A stretch of DNA of 64,000 nucleotides from Phytoactinopolyspora mesophila (GCF_010122465.1 NZ_WLZY01000012.1:62001-126000), one strand, 5' to 3'. Shown: positions 1 to 8,446, counted from the first letter of the stretch. Notes: generated from the letters alone by a model not told the origin. Translations and numbers: made by a program.

Positions 1-1
1 C

Positions 2-772
2 CATGGCGTACGCATGCTGCTGATGGCCTGGGGAGCGGTTCTCGCCGTTATGAACAGCTGCTTCTACCTCGCCCTCGACCGGCTGCCACTGGGGACGGTG
101 GCCGCCATCGAGTTCCTCCCCGTCATCGTGCTGGCGGCCGTCGCCGCCCGCACTCCCCGTAACGCGGTCGCGCTCCTCGCCGCTGTCGCCGGGGTCTACC
201 TCCTGACCGATGTTCGGCTGGTGGCAGAGCCCATCGGCATAGCATTCGCCTTCGCCAATGCTGTGCTATTCACCCTTTACATCGTCCTCGCGCACCGGGT
301 GGCGCGGAATTCCGCGGTCAAGGGCATCGACGGCCTGGCCGTCGCCATGCTCGTCGCGGCCGTGGTCGCCATGCCGGTTGGCATTCCGAGCGCCGCGCCG
401 GTATTCGCCGACCCGATCGCGCTGGCCGCCGGCGTAGGTGTCGGCATCACCTCATCGGTCATCCCTTACCTCTGTGACCAGCTCGCCATGGCCCGGCTCG
501 CGCGTGCCACGTACGCGCTGCTGGTCTCGATCCTGCCCGCCACCGCCACTTTGATCGGCATCGTCGTGCTCACTCAGATCCCGACCTTCGCGGAGGCGTT
601 CGGCGTCGGCCTGGTAATCGTCGGCGTCGCGATTCACCGAGAGCACCTTCCGCACTCGCGCCGACGATCGAGCGACGGCGCCGTGGCGCGGCGCGAACGT
701 CCAAGCCAGCAGGAAGACGGCGGTCAAAACCAGCACGATGGTGCCACCGACGGGGAGATCGTAGCTCCATGA
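2..772 (+). CDS. EamA/DMT-family transporter, 5'-truncated by window edge
   Basis: Inner-membrane drug/metabolite exporter of the EamA family, substrate unknown. The reading frame is open to the left edge, so the N-terminal helices lie outside the window; the first Met in frame is at 14. About seven hydrophobic segments are visible, including a helix around the motif CFYLALDRLPLG that is typical of the first EamA repeat, and a second repeat that ends near position 635. After that the protein continues as a hydrophilic Arg/Gln/Asp-rich tail of about 45 residues, which is simply the antisense of the neighbouring permease gene. The 3' end overlaps that convergent gene by 321 bases, so the true stop may have been lost. 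Family assignment is firm; the tail is probably not functional. Confidence 0.8.
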   Translation, partial: HGVRMLLMAWGAVLAVMNSCFYLALDRLPLGTVAAIEFLPVIVLAAVAARTPRNAVALLAAVAGVYLLTDVRLVAEPIGIAFAFANAVLFTLYIVLAHRVARNSAVKGIDGLAVAMLVAAVVAMPVGIPSAAPVFADPIALAAGVGVGITSSVIPYLCDQLAMARLARATYALLVSILPATATLIGIVVLTQIPTFAEAFGVGLVIVGVAIHREHLPHSRRRSSDGAVARRERPSQQEDGGQNQHDGATDGEIVAP

Positions 773-1504
773 CAGATACAGACCGACGATCGCCGACGAT
801 CCGCCGATCACCGGCGCCAATAGCATCATCACGGCAAGACGATCGGTGAGCAGGCGGGCGGTCGCGGCCGGGGTGAGGAGAAGTGCCAGGACGAGGATGT
901 TGCCGATGGTTTGCACCGCGATCACGATGGCCACCGTGACCATCACATACAGGGCGATGTCCAGCCAGAACACCTTCAGCCCCATCGACCGCGCCATCTC
1001 CCGGTCCAAACTGACCGCGACGAACTCCTTGTGCAGCAGGAACACGATGGCGAGTACCGACACTCCGGTGATGCCGACCAGATACAGGTCTTCGTCGGGA
1101 ATGCCAGTAATGGACCCGAACAGGAACTGCTGCAGCGACCCGGCATAACCCGGCGCCTGGGAGATGATGACGATCCCCACGGCGAACGCGGCAACGTGCA
1201 GGACCCCGATGATGGAGTCCTCTTTGATCCGGCGGTTCTGGGAGAAGATCACCATCAGCAACGCGGTCACGACACCGGCGACGGCACCGCCCAGCACAAG
1301 GCTGCCCTGCAGGACGAATGCGACGGCCAAGCCGGGAAAGACCGCGTGGGCGACGGCGTGACCGATGAACGCCATTCCCCGCAGCACCACGTAACAGCCG
1401 ACCACGCCGCAGACGATGCTCGACATCACCGCGATCAGCATGGCCTTCGGCAGAAAGGCGAGATCCGGATTGAACAGGTCGGTCAGGAACTCGGGGATCG
1501 ACAT
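452..1504 (-). CDS. ABC-3 family metal transporter permease (anchored-repeat type)
   Basis: Membrane permease of a Zn/Mn-type ABC importer, last gene of the operon that begins near 8420. I chose the ATG at 1504, two bases after the stop of the ATPase gene; a longer frame back to 1702 lies inside the ATPase. The start MSIPEFLTDLFNPDLAFLPKA and seven to eight hydrophobic helices up to about residue 270 match ZnuB/MntB-like permeases, including the segment LRGMAFIGHAVAHAVFPG typical of ABC-3 proteins. The usual length is 270-290 residues; here a hydrophilic tail of about 65 residues follows, which is antisense to the EamA gene and may result from loss of the normal stop. Gene order matches the anchored-repeat ABC transporter permease family (TIGR03770), by recall. 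Confidence 0.88.
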   Translation of the reverse strand: MSIPEFLTDLFNPDLAFLPKAMLIAVMSSIVCGVVGCYVVLRGMAFIGHAVAHAVFPGLAVAFVLQGSLVLGGAVAGVVTALLMVIFSQNRRIKEDSIIGVLHVAAFAVGIVIISQAPGYAGSLQQFLFGSITGIPDEDLYLVGITGVSVLAIVFLLHKEFVAVSLDREMARSMGLKVFWLDIALYVMVTVAIVIAVQTIGNILVLALLLTPAATARLLTDRLAVMMLLAPVIGGSSAIVGLYLSWSYDLPVGGTIVLVLTAVFLLAWTFAPRHGAVARSSARVRKVLSVNRDADDYQADAERLREGRDLSEHDDADQSGGGGQDRDQQRVRGTREPGHGELVTEVRDDR

Positions 1505-1506
1505 GC

Positions 1507-2250
1507 TCAGGCCACCTTCAGGATCTTCATCAGCGGGCTGTTCTCTCCGACGCCGAAGGTGCGCTTCCACACGTCGTGATCTTCCAGCTCGCCCGGCGAG
1601 GCGTCGGCGATAATCGTCCCGTTGAGCAGGGCGAGCCGCGTGCATGACTCGAGCGCCAAGACGAGGTCGTGGGTGGTCATCAGCACGGCTTTGTCCTCGC
1701 ATGAGAGCTGGTAAAACAGGTCGTTCAGCAGCTCCTGGGTGGGCATGTCGAGTCCGGTGAAAGGCTCGTCCAGTAGCAAGATGCTCGGCTGGAGTGCCAG
1801 TGCCCGGGCCACGAGCACTCGTTGTCGTTGCCCACCGGACAGCTCACCTACCGGGCGGGTGCGCAAATCGGCGATCTGGACCCGTTCCATCGCCTCTGTC
1901 GCGGCGCGCCAGTCGGCCACGCCCGGCCGCCGGAACAGACCGATCCGGCCGGCCCGGCCGCTCATCACGGTGTTCTCCACCGAGATCGGAAAGTCCCAGG
2001 CGAATTCGTGCCGCTGCGGCACATAGCCGAGGCGCGAACGTCCTGGTTTCGCGGTCCGTCCTTCGACGAGCACCTGGCCGGACGCAGCGCGGATCAGCGC
2101 AAGGATGGACCGCAGCAGTGTCGTCTTGCCAGCACCGTTCGGACCGATCAGGCCGACGAACTCGCCGACGTCGACGCGCAGCTCGATATCCCGCAGAACC
2201 GGGCGGCCGCCGAGATCCACGCTCAGGTTCTCGACCTCAAGAACACTCAC
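1507..2250 (-). CDS. Metal ABC transporter ATP-binding protein (anchored-repeat type)
   Basis: Cytoplasmic ATPase that drives the neighbouring ABC-3 permease; 247 residues, normal for ZnuC/MntA-like proteins. Visible motifs in order: Walker A GPNGAGKTT near residue 37, signature LSGGQRQR near 137, Walker B ILLLDEP just after, and the H-loop TTHD. The start is GTG at 2250, which overlaps the stop of the upstream membrane-protein gene in a GTGA arrangement, so translation is probably coupled. The start of the permease follows its stop by two bases. The neighbourhood (wall repeat proteins plus repeat-bearing solute-binding protein) points to the TIGR03771 subfamily rather than an ordinary znuC; the metal is inferred, not shown. 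Confidence 0.92.
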   Translation of the reverse strand: MSVLEVENLSVDLGGRPVLRDIELRVDVGEFVGLIGPNGAGKTTLLRSILALIRAASGQVLVEGRTAKPGRSRLGYVPQRHEFAWDFPISVENTVMSGRAGRIGLFRRPGVADWRAATEAMERVQIADLRTRPVGELSGGQRQRVLVARALALQPSILLLDEPFTGLDMPTQELLNDLFYQLSCEDKAVLMTTHDLVLALESCTRLALLNGTIIADASPGELEDHDVWKRTFGVGENSPLMKILKVA

Positions 2251-3254
2251 CGGGCGCGCTCCGAACTCGCCTCGGCAGCGGACAACTCAGCCGCTCGCGC
2301 CTTCGCACGCCGGCCCCGGAACACGACCACTGCCAAGGCGATGAGCAGGGCCACCCCGCCGGCAACGGCGATCAACAGACCGGTCGCCACACCGCCGCCG
2401 GTGTCCTCGGCATCACCGCTGGCTTCGCCGTCTCCGGACTCTGCCCCTGGATCGTCCAGCGCGGCGTCCTGCGTCAGCACGTACTCGGCATTGAGCGCTT
2501 CATCGGTGCTGGTCTCATTGCCGACCGCGAGCCGCATCACCTCTACCGCCGATTCGGTCTCGCCGGTCACGAGATCGGCGGTGGCCTCCACCTCCACGAG
2601 GTAGACCCCTGGCTCGGAGAACACCCAGTTCGCATGGGTATGGGTGTTGTTCTCGACCCACACGTCCTGCGGGTATTCTTCGCGACTGTCCCAAAGCGGC
2701 TCGGGGTCACCGAGATCGCCGCTCTGCAGGAACATGACCATCTCCCCGGGGCCTTCAACCCTCCGCAGCCGCAGGGTGACGCCTCGGTCGACGGTCTCCA
2801 TCACGGCGGGATCCTGTGTGTTCCAGCCCAGCCACACCACCCCGGGCTGTTGTGCCTGCGGCACCACGTGCACCTCTGTGCCCGGCTCCGCGGGCAGGAA
2901 CGCATAGGCGTCGTTGTCCGGGACGGCCAGGCGGGCGGCGTCGCTCACCTGGAACACCGTGTCCTCCATCCAGCGCCAGACCGGTGGCTCAGCGGTGTCG
3001 TCGTGGATGAGGAACGTCCACTCGTCGTCGACATACCGTGGCCCCATGTCGACATGGCCGTCGTCCAACACCGCCGTCTCAGTGGATACCTCTTGATCAC
3101 TGTCGATCTCTTGCTCAAGATCCGGATCGTCAGCGGCCGACGACGCCGGTCCGGTCACTACCAGGAGAGCGGCCGCCGCCATCGACGCCATCGCCGCCCG
3201 TGCCCACGCTGCGTTGCCTCCGGTGATGTTGGTTGTTGCGCGTTGATCGATCAT
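2247..3254 (-). CDS. Single-pass membrane protein with one choice-of-anchor M repeat
   Basis: 335-residue exported protein with an N-terminal signal sequence (hydrophobic run MASMAAAALLVVTGPASSAA), one extracellular choice-of-anchor M (actinobacterial surface-anchored, TIGR03769-type) domain at about residues 55-235, an acidic linker, one C-terminal transmembrane helix (GLLIAVAGGVALLIALAVVV) and a basic cytoplasmic tail. The repeat shows the family hallmarks YAFLPAEPGTEV, VVPQAQQPGVVWLGWN, the HTHANWVFSEPGVY motif and a closing beta strand. The ATG at 3254 overlaps the stop of the solute-binding protein gene (ATGA) and its stop overlaps the ATPase start, so it sits in the middle of the transporter operon. 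It probably presents a repeat at the membrane next to the transporter. A role in metal relay is inference. Confidence 0.8.
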   Translation of the reverse strand: MIDQRATTNITGGNAAWARAAMASMAAAALLVVTGPASSAADDPDLEQEIDSDQEVSTETAVLDDGHVDMGPRYVDDEWTFLIHDDTAEPPVWRWMEDTVFQVSDAARLAVPDNDAYAFLPAEPGTEVHVVPQAQQPGVVWLGWNTQDPAVMETVDRGVTLRLRRVEGPGEMVMFLQSGDLGDPEPLWDSREEYPQDVWVENNTHTHANWVFSEPGVYLVEVEATADLVTGETESAVEVMRLAVGNETSTDEALNAEYVLTQDAALDDPGAESGDGEASGDAEDTGGGVATGLLIAVAGGVALLIALAVVVFRGRRAKARAAELSAAEASSERAR

Positions 3255-4840
3255 TCGTCTCTCTCAGCTGGCTCGGACAGACACTGGTTCAGCGATTCAG
3301 CGTTGAACCGCATCATCTCGACGTAATTGGTCACGACGTCGTCGAAGGAATCGCCGTATAGCGTGCACACCGCGACACTTTCGGCATCCGCAACCTCGGT
3401 GAGCGTCGAGGCTCGTGCCACCAGATTGGGCTCGAGGAAGACCGCGGGGATCTCCAGATTGCGGATCGTCTCGGTCAGCCGGCGGCGATCTGCCAGGCTC
3501 GGCTCGGTGGACGGATTCGGGGTGACGACGCCCGAGATCTGCACCTCGTAAGCCGCACCGAGGTAACCGAAAGCGTCATGGGTGGTGATCAGGTGCCGCC
3601 GGGCTTCCGGGATCTCCGCGATGGTGTCCCGCACGTAGTCGTCTAGCTCCTCGAGCTCTTCGATGTACTCGTTTGCGTTCGCGCGGTACTCGCGAGCACC
3701 CTGCGGATCCACGTCGATCAGCGTGTCGCGCATCAGTTGCACATACGAGATCACGTTGCGCACGTTCTGCCAGAGGTGCGGATCGATCTCGCCATGGACA
3801 TGTTTGCCCAGCACCGCCTGTGGGAGCTGAAAAACCTGCTCACCGGGGCGGCCGAGGAATCGAAACTCGGACTCCGCTGGGATGTCGTGCAATGCCCGGT
3901 TGGGCACTTCGATCACGGTCTCAGCGGGGTCATACACCTCCTGGTTCACGTCACCACCGCCGTGCGGATCGGCGAACAAGTACAGCTCGCCCTCGTCGAT
4001 GTCGACTGTGACATCGGCGTGGCCCGAACTCAGTATGGTCGCGCCTTCCATATCCGGCACCGAGTGCGGGTCCACTCCGACAGCGAAGGTGAAGGTCTGC
4101 TCACCGAACGAGACCGGGCGCGATTCCGGTGTCACGGCAAGGCTGGCCCGCATTGTGAGCTGGTAAATACCAGGCTCGGTGAAGGCCCAGCTCATGTGCG
4201 TATGCGCGTCGGGAGGCAGGATGGCGGTGTCATCGCGGTAGCCGTTGGACGGGTCGAAACCGTCACTGGAATCCACGTAGACGGTGGGGTTGCCGAACGC
4301 CTCCGTCAGGTATGTCATCAGATCCCCGGGACCCTCGACGTCAATGCCCGCGAGATACACCTCGGATGCCCGGGTGGCGCCGTACTCCTGGCCCGTTCCA
4401 CGGACTCGCATCCCGAGCCAGATGGTGTCCAGGGAGATGTTCTCCACCAGCGGGATGACCTCAGCGGCGTACTTCACCGCGCCTTCAGCCAGGGAGACGT
4501 TCGGTGCATCGCCGGCTAGATTCGCGTCCAGCGCCTTGATGATGCTCTGCTCTTCCAAGAGCATGTAGTTGCTGAAAGCGAGGTCGGCGTACACCACATT
4601 GCGGATGTCTCGCAGGCTCGGCTCGTAGGTGTGCGGGTCGGCGCCGTCCGGTACCAGCGACTCGACGTTCACCCGATCGCCCCCGACGTTACGGGCCAGG
4701 TCAGCGAGAATCCCCGTGGTAGTGATGACCTGGACCCGCTCGTCGTGAGTACTCAACACCTCCGCCCCGCACCCGGCGACCACGAGCGCCGCCGTGACGC
4801 CCGCGATGAGGCCCTGACAGGCCGACCAGGCGCGTGTCAC
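3251..4840 (-). CDS. ZnuA-like solute-binding lipoprotein with inserted anchor-M repeat
   Basis: Lipoprotein receptor of the ABC transporter. I start it at the GTG at 4840 because AAAGGAG lies seven bases upstream; an in-frame GTG at 4861 is upstream of that site. A lipobox (VAGC, Cys24) follows a short hydrophobic signal. The two halves of a cluster A-I metal-binding protein are residues 30-128 (with PHTYEPS, His70) and 347-520 (DPHLW, His355; TTHDAF, His421; YGDSFD, Asp497), giving the 3His/Asp ligand set of Zn/Mn receptors. Between them, where ZnuA proteins carry a His-rich loop, about 218 residues of anchor-M sequence are inserted, in permuted order (second half first). Total 529 residues against about 300 for normal ZnuA. 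It matches the TIGR03772 family, by recall. Confidence 0.9.
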   Translation of the reverse strand: MTRAWSACQGLIAGVTAALVVAGCGAEVLSTHDERVQVITTTGILADLARNVGGDRVNVESLVPDGADPHTYEPSLRDIRNVVYADLAFSNYMLLEEQSIIKALDANLAGDAPNVSLAEGAVKYAAEVIPLVENISLDTIWLGMRVRGTGQEYGATRASEVYLAGIDVEGPGDLMTYLTEAFGNPTVYVDSSDGFDPSNGYRDDTAILPPDAHTHMSWAFTEPGIYQLTMRASLAVTPESRPVSFGEQTFTFAVGVDPHSVPDMEGATILSSGHADVTVDIDEGELYLFADPHGGGDVNQEVYDPAETVIEVPNRALHDIPAESEFRFLGRPGEQVFQLPQAVLGKHVHGEIDPHLWQNVRNVISYVQLMRDTLIDVDPQGAREYRANANEYIEELEELDDYVRDTIAEIPEARRHLITTHDAFGYLGAAYEVQISGVVTPNPSTEPSLADRRRLTETIRNLEIPAVFLEPNLVARASTLTEVADAESVAVCTLYGDSFDDVVTNYVEMMRFNAESLNQCLSEPAERDE

Positions 4841-4868
4841 GCCGGCGCTCCTTTCTGCCACGCGTTGA

Positions 4869-7800
4869 TCACCCGGACAGCAGTGTGACGCCGCGGCGAC
4901 GGTACGCGTACAGAGCCGCCGAACCGGCTACGAGCATCAGGCCACCGAACAGGACCAACCCGCTGACGCCGTCGGTGCCCGTTCGCGCCAGCACGCAGTC
5001 TTCACCTCTCCCCGCCTGTGCTACCGGAGCACCGGCTGTAGTTGGGCTCGGGCTGGACTCGGAAGCCGGAGCAGACGTCGGGCCTGGCGTAGACGCCGGG
5101 CTTGGCGTCGACGCCGGGCCCGGAGTGGACGCCGACACCGGAGCGGACCGCGACACCGGAGCGGACCGCGAGACCGGAGCGGACCGCGAGACCGAGACCA
5201 GCGCTGTACTGGCGGCAGGCATGGAGATTCGCCCATCCTGCGGCTGGTGCGCGGCTGGAACGGCGGCCGAGGGCAGGTACGCCGGGCGCAAAGTCGTCGA
5301 GTTCACGCTGGGCGCGGAGTCGGCCAGCGACACCTGGTTCGCTCCCGACATGGCACCGACGACGAAGGAGTACTCGACCGCTCCGGTCGACACACTCGTG
5401 CCATCCGCCAGCGTGCCGCTGACCTCGAATGTCACCGTGTAGCTTCCCTCGGCGGAGAAAGCCCAGTTCGCGTGGACATGCTGGCCGACTCCCTGACGGC
5501 GGGCGTCCAGCGAGTCCTCCGAGCTGAAGATCCGGTTCACGTCACCGAACCCCGCCGTCTGGAACACCTCCAGCGTTCCCGGTCCGTCGACGTCGACCAT
5601 CCGCATGTTCACGGCGTCGCCTTGGAAGTCGCCCGAGCTCAGTTCCTCCGTTGACCACCCGGCCCAGACGATCTCCAGGTTCTGCGTCTCCGGGATCAGC
5701 CAGATGGCGTCCCCGGCATCGCCGAGGAACGCATAAGCGTCGCCGTCCGGGATTGTGCTCTGCGCTTCCGGCTTCACCTGCACCAGGACGTCGGCGGGGT
5801 CGTAGAAGGTGTGATCGACCGACGAGCCGACCTTCGCCTCCAACGACAGGGTCGATCCGCTCAGCCGCGGGGAGATCAGGTCGACGTGCTCGTTGGTGAG
5901 CACCACCGGGTCACCCGAGGGGCGCTCGTCGGAGTCGTCGTCTTCGTCGCCGCCACCGGTCTCCCCACCGGTTCCCTCACCGTTTTCTTCGCCGTTCTCG
6001 TCGTCAGCGCCGGCTCCCGGCGTGGAACTCGCAGGCGGTGCGCCATCGGCCGACTGCGAACCGGATGGGACCGTGCCTGGAGGGCAGATCCCGGTGGTTG
6101 GTTTGGTCGTGGGTTTGGGTCCGGAGCCATTTTCGCCCCCGGACGCGTCACCCCCCGCGGCGCCTCCAGTGTCCGCACCGTCGGCATCTCCGCTCGTGTC
6201 TCCGCCGTTCTCGTCGGTGCCGTCGTCACCACCGGCGTCCGTGCCGTCGTCACCACCGGCGTCCGTGCCGTCGTCACCACCGGTATCCGTGCCGTCGTCA
6301 CCACCGGTATCCGTGCCGTCGTCACCTCCCGACACATCGCCGCCGTTCTCATCCGCGCCGTTGTCGTCACCACCGTTTTCGTCACCGGGGTCGTCGGGGT
6401 CGCAGTCGATGTCACCCACAACGAAGGCGAAGTCCACGTGCCCAGTGGAGACGTCGCCACCATCGGCGAGCGTGCCCGCCACCTCGAACGTCATGGTGTA
6501 TTCGCCAAGCGCGGTGAACGCCCAGTTGGCATGTACGTGCTGGCCGACCCGCTGGCTCAGCGGGTCGAGCGCATCTACCGAGCTGAAGATCCGCCTCGGG
6601 GCCTCACCCAGGCCGGCGGTCTGGAAAACTTCGACCTCGCCTGGGCCATCGACATCATGCAAGATCATCTCGACGGCGTTTCCGTCGAACGCGCCGGAGG
6701 GCAGTTCTTCGGTAGACCAACCTGCCCATACGACGTCAGGATCCTGGGTCTGCGGGATCACCCACAACGGGTCGCCGGCCTCGCCCAGGAAGGCGTAGTT
6801 GTCGCCTCCTGGAGCACTAGCGGCCGCCTCCGGATCCTTGACCTGCACCAGCAGATCCTCCGGCTGGTAGAAGGTGTGGTCTGCCGACGAGCCGACCTTG
6901 GCCCACAGCTCAAGCTCGGTACCGTCGAGGATCGGCGTCAGCAGGTCGGTGTGTTCGTTGGTCAGGACGGTCCGGGGATCCTCACATTCACCCGGCGGGT
7001 CGTCGTCGGGCGGGCCCTCGTTCCCCGGTGGGTCGTCCTGATCGTCGACGACGATGGTGACCGGCTGGGAGGTGGCCACGACCTCGTGGTCATGACCGTA
7101 CAGCTCCACGTAGTACTGAGCGCCGTCCAGTTGCGGACTCGCCACGGTCTCGAAAGAAGCACCGGCGCCCACCTCGACGAACTGCTCCTCGCCGGCCACC
7201 CGGCCGAACCAGTGATAGTCGTCCAATTCGGTTGGTGGATCTTGCACGGCGCTCAGCTCGATCGTGTCACCCGGCCGGTATTCGCCCGCGAGCCCGGCGA
7301 TCGTCAGGGTTGTCTCGATCGGTTCGTGTGACTCCTCGACGACGAGAACGTGCGGATTGGACTCCGACCCGGTGTAGAACTGGGGCTCTTGCGGCGTGTA
7401 GGCCGCCGTGATCTCGTACTCGCCGGCGTCATCGAACGACACGGGCAGGCCTGCCTCGCCGTCGATGATCGCGCTCCAGCCAAGGGCTTCGCCACCGCTG
7501 TGGAACTCCACGTAGCCGCCGGGAGCCGGGGGTGCGTCAACGCCGGTGTCGGTGCTCACCAAGGCAGTCAGCGAGAACTCCTCACCTGGCGACACCGACG
7601 ACGGTGCGTCCAGTGCCGTAACCGATGCCGCCGGCTCCGGCAGCTCTCCAGGCGCACCTCCGACTGTCCACGTGAAATCGACCGGGTCGGATGCGACATG
7701 CTCACCACCGATGGTGGCCGACACCACGAACGTGAGGGTGTAAACACCGGGCTCGGTGAACGCCCAGTTCGCATGCACATGGGCGTTGACGGTCTGCGAC

Positions 7801-8333
7801 AGCGTCTTGTATTCCTCGTCGGAGCTGAATATCCGTCTGATGTCTCCGAAGCCGACGGTCTGCCATACCTCGACGTCACCCGGACCGTGCACATCGGCCA
7901 GCGTGATGTCGACCTTGTTATCGTCCACCATGCCGGAGGCGAGTTCTTCAGTGCTCCAGCCGGCCCAGATCACGTCGTGGTTCTGCGTCTGAGGCACGAC
8001 CCACGCGCGATCGGTACCGATGAACTCGACGAATCGGTCCGGTAACCCTTCGACGTAACCGAGATCGGACAGCTGGAAGATCAACTCTTCCGGCTCGACG
8101 AACTCAACGGGTGGGCTGATCTTCGAGTTGACGGTCAGCTGTGTTCCGTCCAAGCCGACGTTGATCGCGTCGACGTGCTCGTTGGCCAGTACTCGCCGCT
8201 CGTTGGCGTCCGGGGGCGGACCGATATCGGCATTGGCGGTCAAAGGCGCGGACACCGGCGCAATAACCAACGCACTCAAGAGTGCCGCTGCGCCCGCCCC
8301 TCCCGTCACCGCGCGGATGGTGTGACGCTGCAT
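4869..8333 (-). CDS. Wall-anchored surface protein with three choice-of-anchor M repeats
   Basis: Large secreted protein, 1154 residues from the ATG at 8333, which has AGGAG 11 bases upstream; other in-frame ATGs at 8372 and 8417 are possible but less fitting for a signal peptide. Layout: signal peptide (1-34), anchor-M repeat 1 (about 46-225), two Ig-like regions (235-430), repeat 2 (456-640), acidic Gly/Asp repeats (GGDDGTDT-type, about 650-780), repeat 3 (812-993), Pro/Ser-rich wall spacer, then LARTG at 1115 followed by a hydrophobic helix and YRRR tail. LAxTG is the usual signal for actinobacterial class E sortases. Each repeat has the motifs EHVD/EHTD, PQTQ or PETQ, WAGWSTEEL and HVHANWAF. 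First gene of the metal-transporter operon; it probably holds or relays metal at the wall. Confidence 0.88.
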   Translation of the reverse strand: MQRHTIRAVTGGAGAAALLSALVIAPVSAPLTANADIGPPPDANERRVLANEHVDAINVGLDGTQLTVNSKISPPVEFVEPEELIFQLSDLGYVEGLPDRFVEFIGTDRAWVVPQTQNHDVIWAGWSTEELASGMVDDNKVDITLADVHGPGDVEVWQTVGFGDIRRIFSSDEEYKTLSQTVNAHVHANWAFTEPGVYTLTFVVSATIGGEHVASDPVDFTWTVGGAPGELPEPAASVTALDAPSSVSPGEEFSLTALVSTDTGVDAPPAPGGYVEFHSGGEALGWSAIIDGEAGLPVSFDDAGEYEITAAYTPQEPQFYTGSESNPHVLVVEESHEPIETTLTIAGLAGEYRPGDTIELSAVQDPPTELDDYHWFGRVAGEEQFVEVGAGASFETVASPQLDGAQYYVELYGHDHEVVATSQPVTIVVDDQDDPPGNEGPPDDDPPGECEDPRTVLTNEHTDLLTPILDGTELELWAKVGSSADHTFYQPEDLLVQVKDPEAAASAPGGDNYAFLGEAGDPLWVIPQTQDPDVVWAGWSTEELPSGAFDGNAVEMILHDVDGPGEVEVFQTAGLGEAPRRIFSSVDALDPLSQRVGQHVHANWAFTALGEYTMTFEVAGTLADGGDVSTGHVDFAFVVGDIDCDPDDPGDENGGDDNGADENGGDVSGGDDGTDTGGDDGTDTGGDDGTDAGGDDGTDAGGDDGTDENGGDTSGDADGADTGGAAGGDASGGENGSGPKPTTKPTTGICPPGTVPSGSQSADGAPPASSTPGAGADDENGEENGEGTGGETGGGDEDDDSDERPSGDPVVLTNEHVDLISPRLSGSTLSLEAKVGSSVDHTFYDPADVLVQVKPEAQSTIPDGDAYAFLGDAGDAIWLIPETQNLEIVWAGWSTEELSSGDFQGDAVNMRMVDVDGPGTLEVFQTAGFGDVNRIFSSEDSLDARRQGVGQHVHANWAFSAEGSYTVTFEVSGTLADGTSVSTGAVEYSFVVGAMSGANQVSLADSAPSVNSTTLRPAYLPSAAVPAAHQPQDGRISMPAASTALVSVSRSAPVSRSAPVSRSAPVSASTPGPASTPSPASTPGPTSAPASESSPSPTTAGAPVAQAGRGEDCVLARTGTDGVSGLVLFGGLMLVAGSAALYAYRRRGVTLLSG
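5136..5191 (-). repeat. 18-bp tandem repeats in the wall-spacer coding region
   Basis: Three near-identical 18-bp units encode the RSAPVS repeats in the Ser/Pro-rich stretch before the sortase signal. Boundaries are approximate. Such spacers vary in length by repeat slippage and set the distance from wall to domain. Confidence 0.6.
6217..6332 (-). repeat. 24-bp tandem repeats encoding GGDDGTD(T/A)
   Basis: Four near-perfect 24-bp units starting at 6217, 6241, 6265 and 6289, plus a partial fifth, inside the surface-protein gene. They encode an acidic Gly/Asp linker between anchor-M repeats 2 and 3. Units 1-2 and 3-4 differ from each other only by GCG against GTA-type codons, suggesting recent duplication. 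The Asp-rich repeats could bind cations loosely; that is inference. Confidence 0.75.
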
Positions 8334-8417
8334 CAGCCTGATGGCTCCTAACCAGATTCTCGGGGTGGTCATGCCCGGGCGGTGCCGTACCGGCCCAAGA
8401 GAGCGGTATCGGAACAT

Positions 8418-8446
8418 GCTGACTATAAGGAATGATTCTCAATATA
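8418..8446 (-). promoter_or_regulatory. Putative promoter with Fur/Zur-like box for the metal operon
   Basis: On the minus strand the sequence TTGAGAATCATTCC (8433-8446) matches the left half of the TGAnAATCATTnTCA-type Zur/Fur box, with a weak right half. A possible -10 element TATAGT lies at 8422-8427, directly downstream, and about 90 bases before the chosen start of the surface-protein gene. A repressor bound here would cover the promoter. Zinc-responsive (Zur) control fits the encoded transporter but the metal is not proven. The 358-base gap 8334-8691 holds only this site and the livF remnant. Confidence 0.5.

Noticed and set aside
1794-3326. 510-codon plus-strand open frame
   Set aside because: Antisense to the ABC ATPase and repeat membrane protein genes.
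6217-6332. Short direct repeats considered as a CRISPR array
   Set aside because: Units are contiguous 24-mers without spacers and encode GGDDGTD repeats in frame.
5811-7331. 506-codon open frame with VVTTGVRAVVTTG-type repeats
   Set aside because: Mirror image of the 24-bp repeats of the surface-protein gene on the opposite strand.
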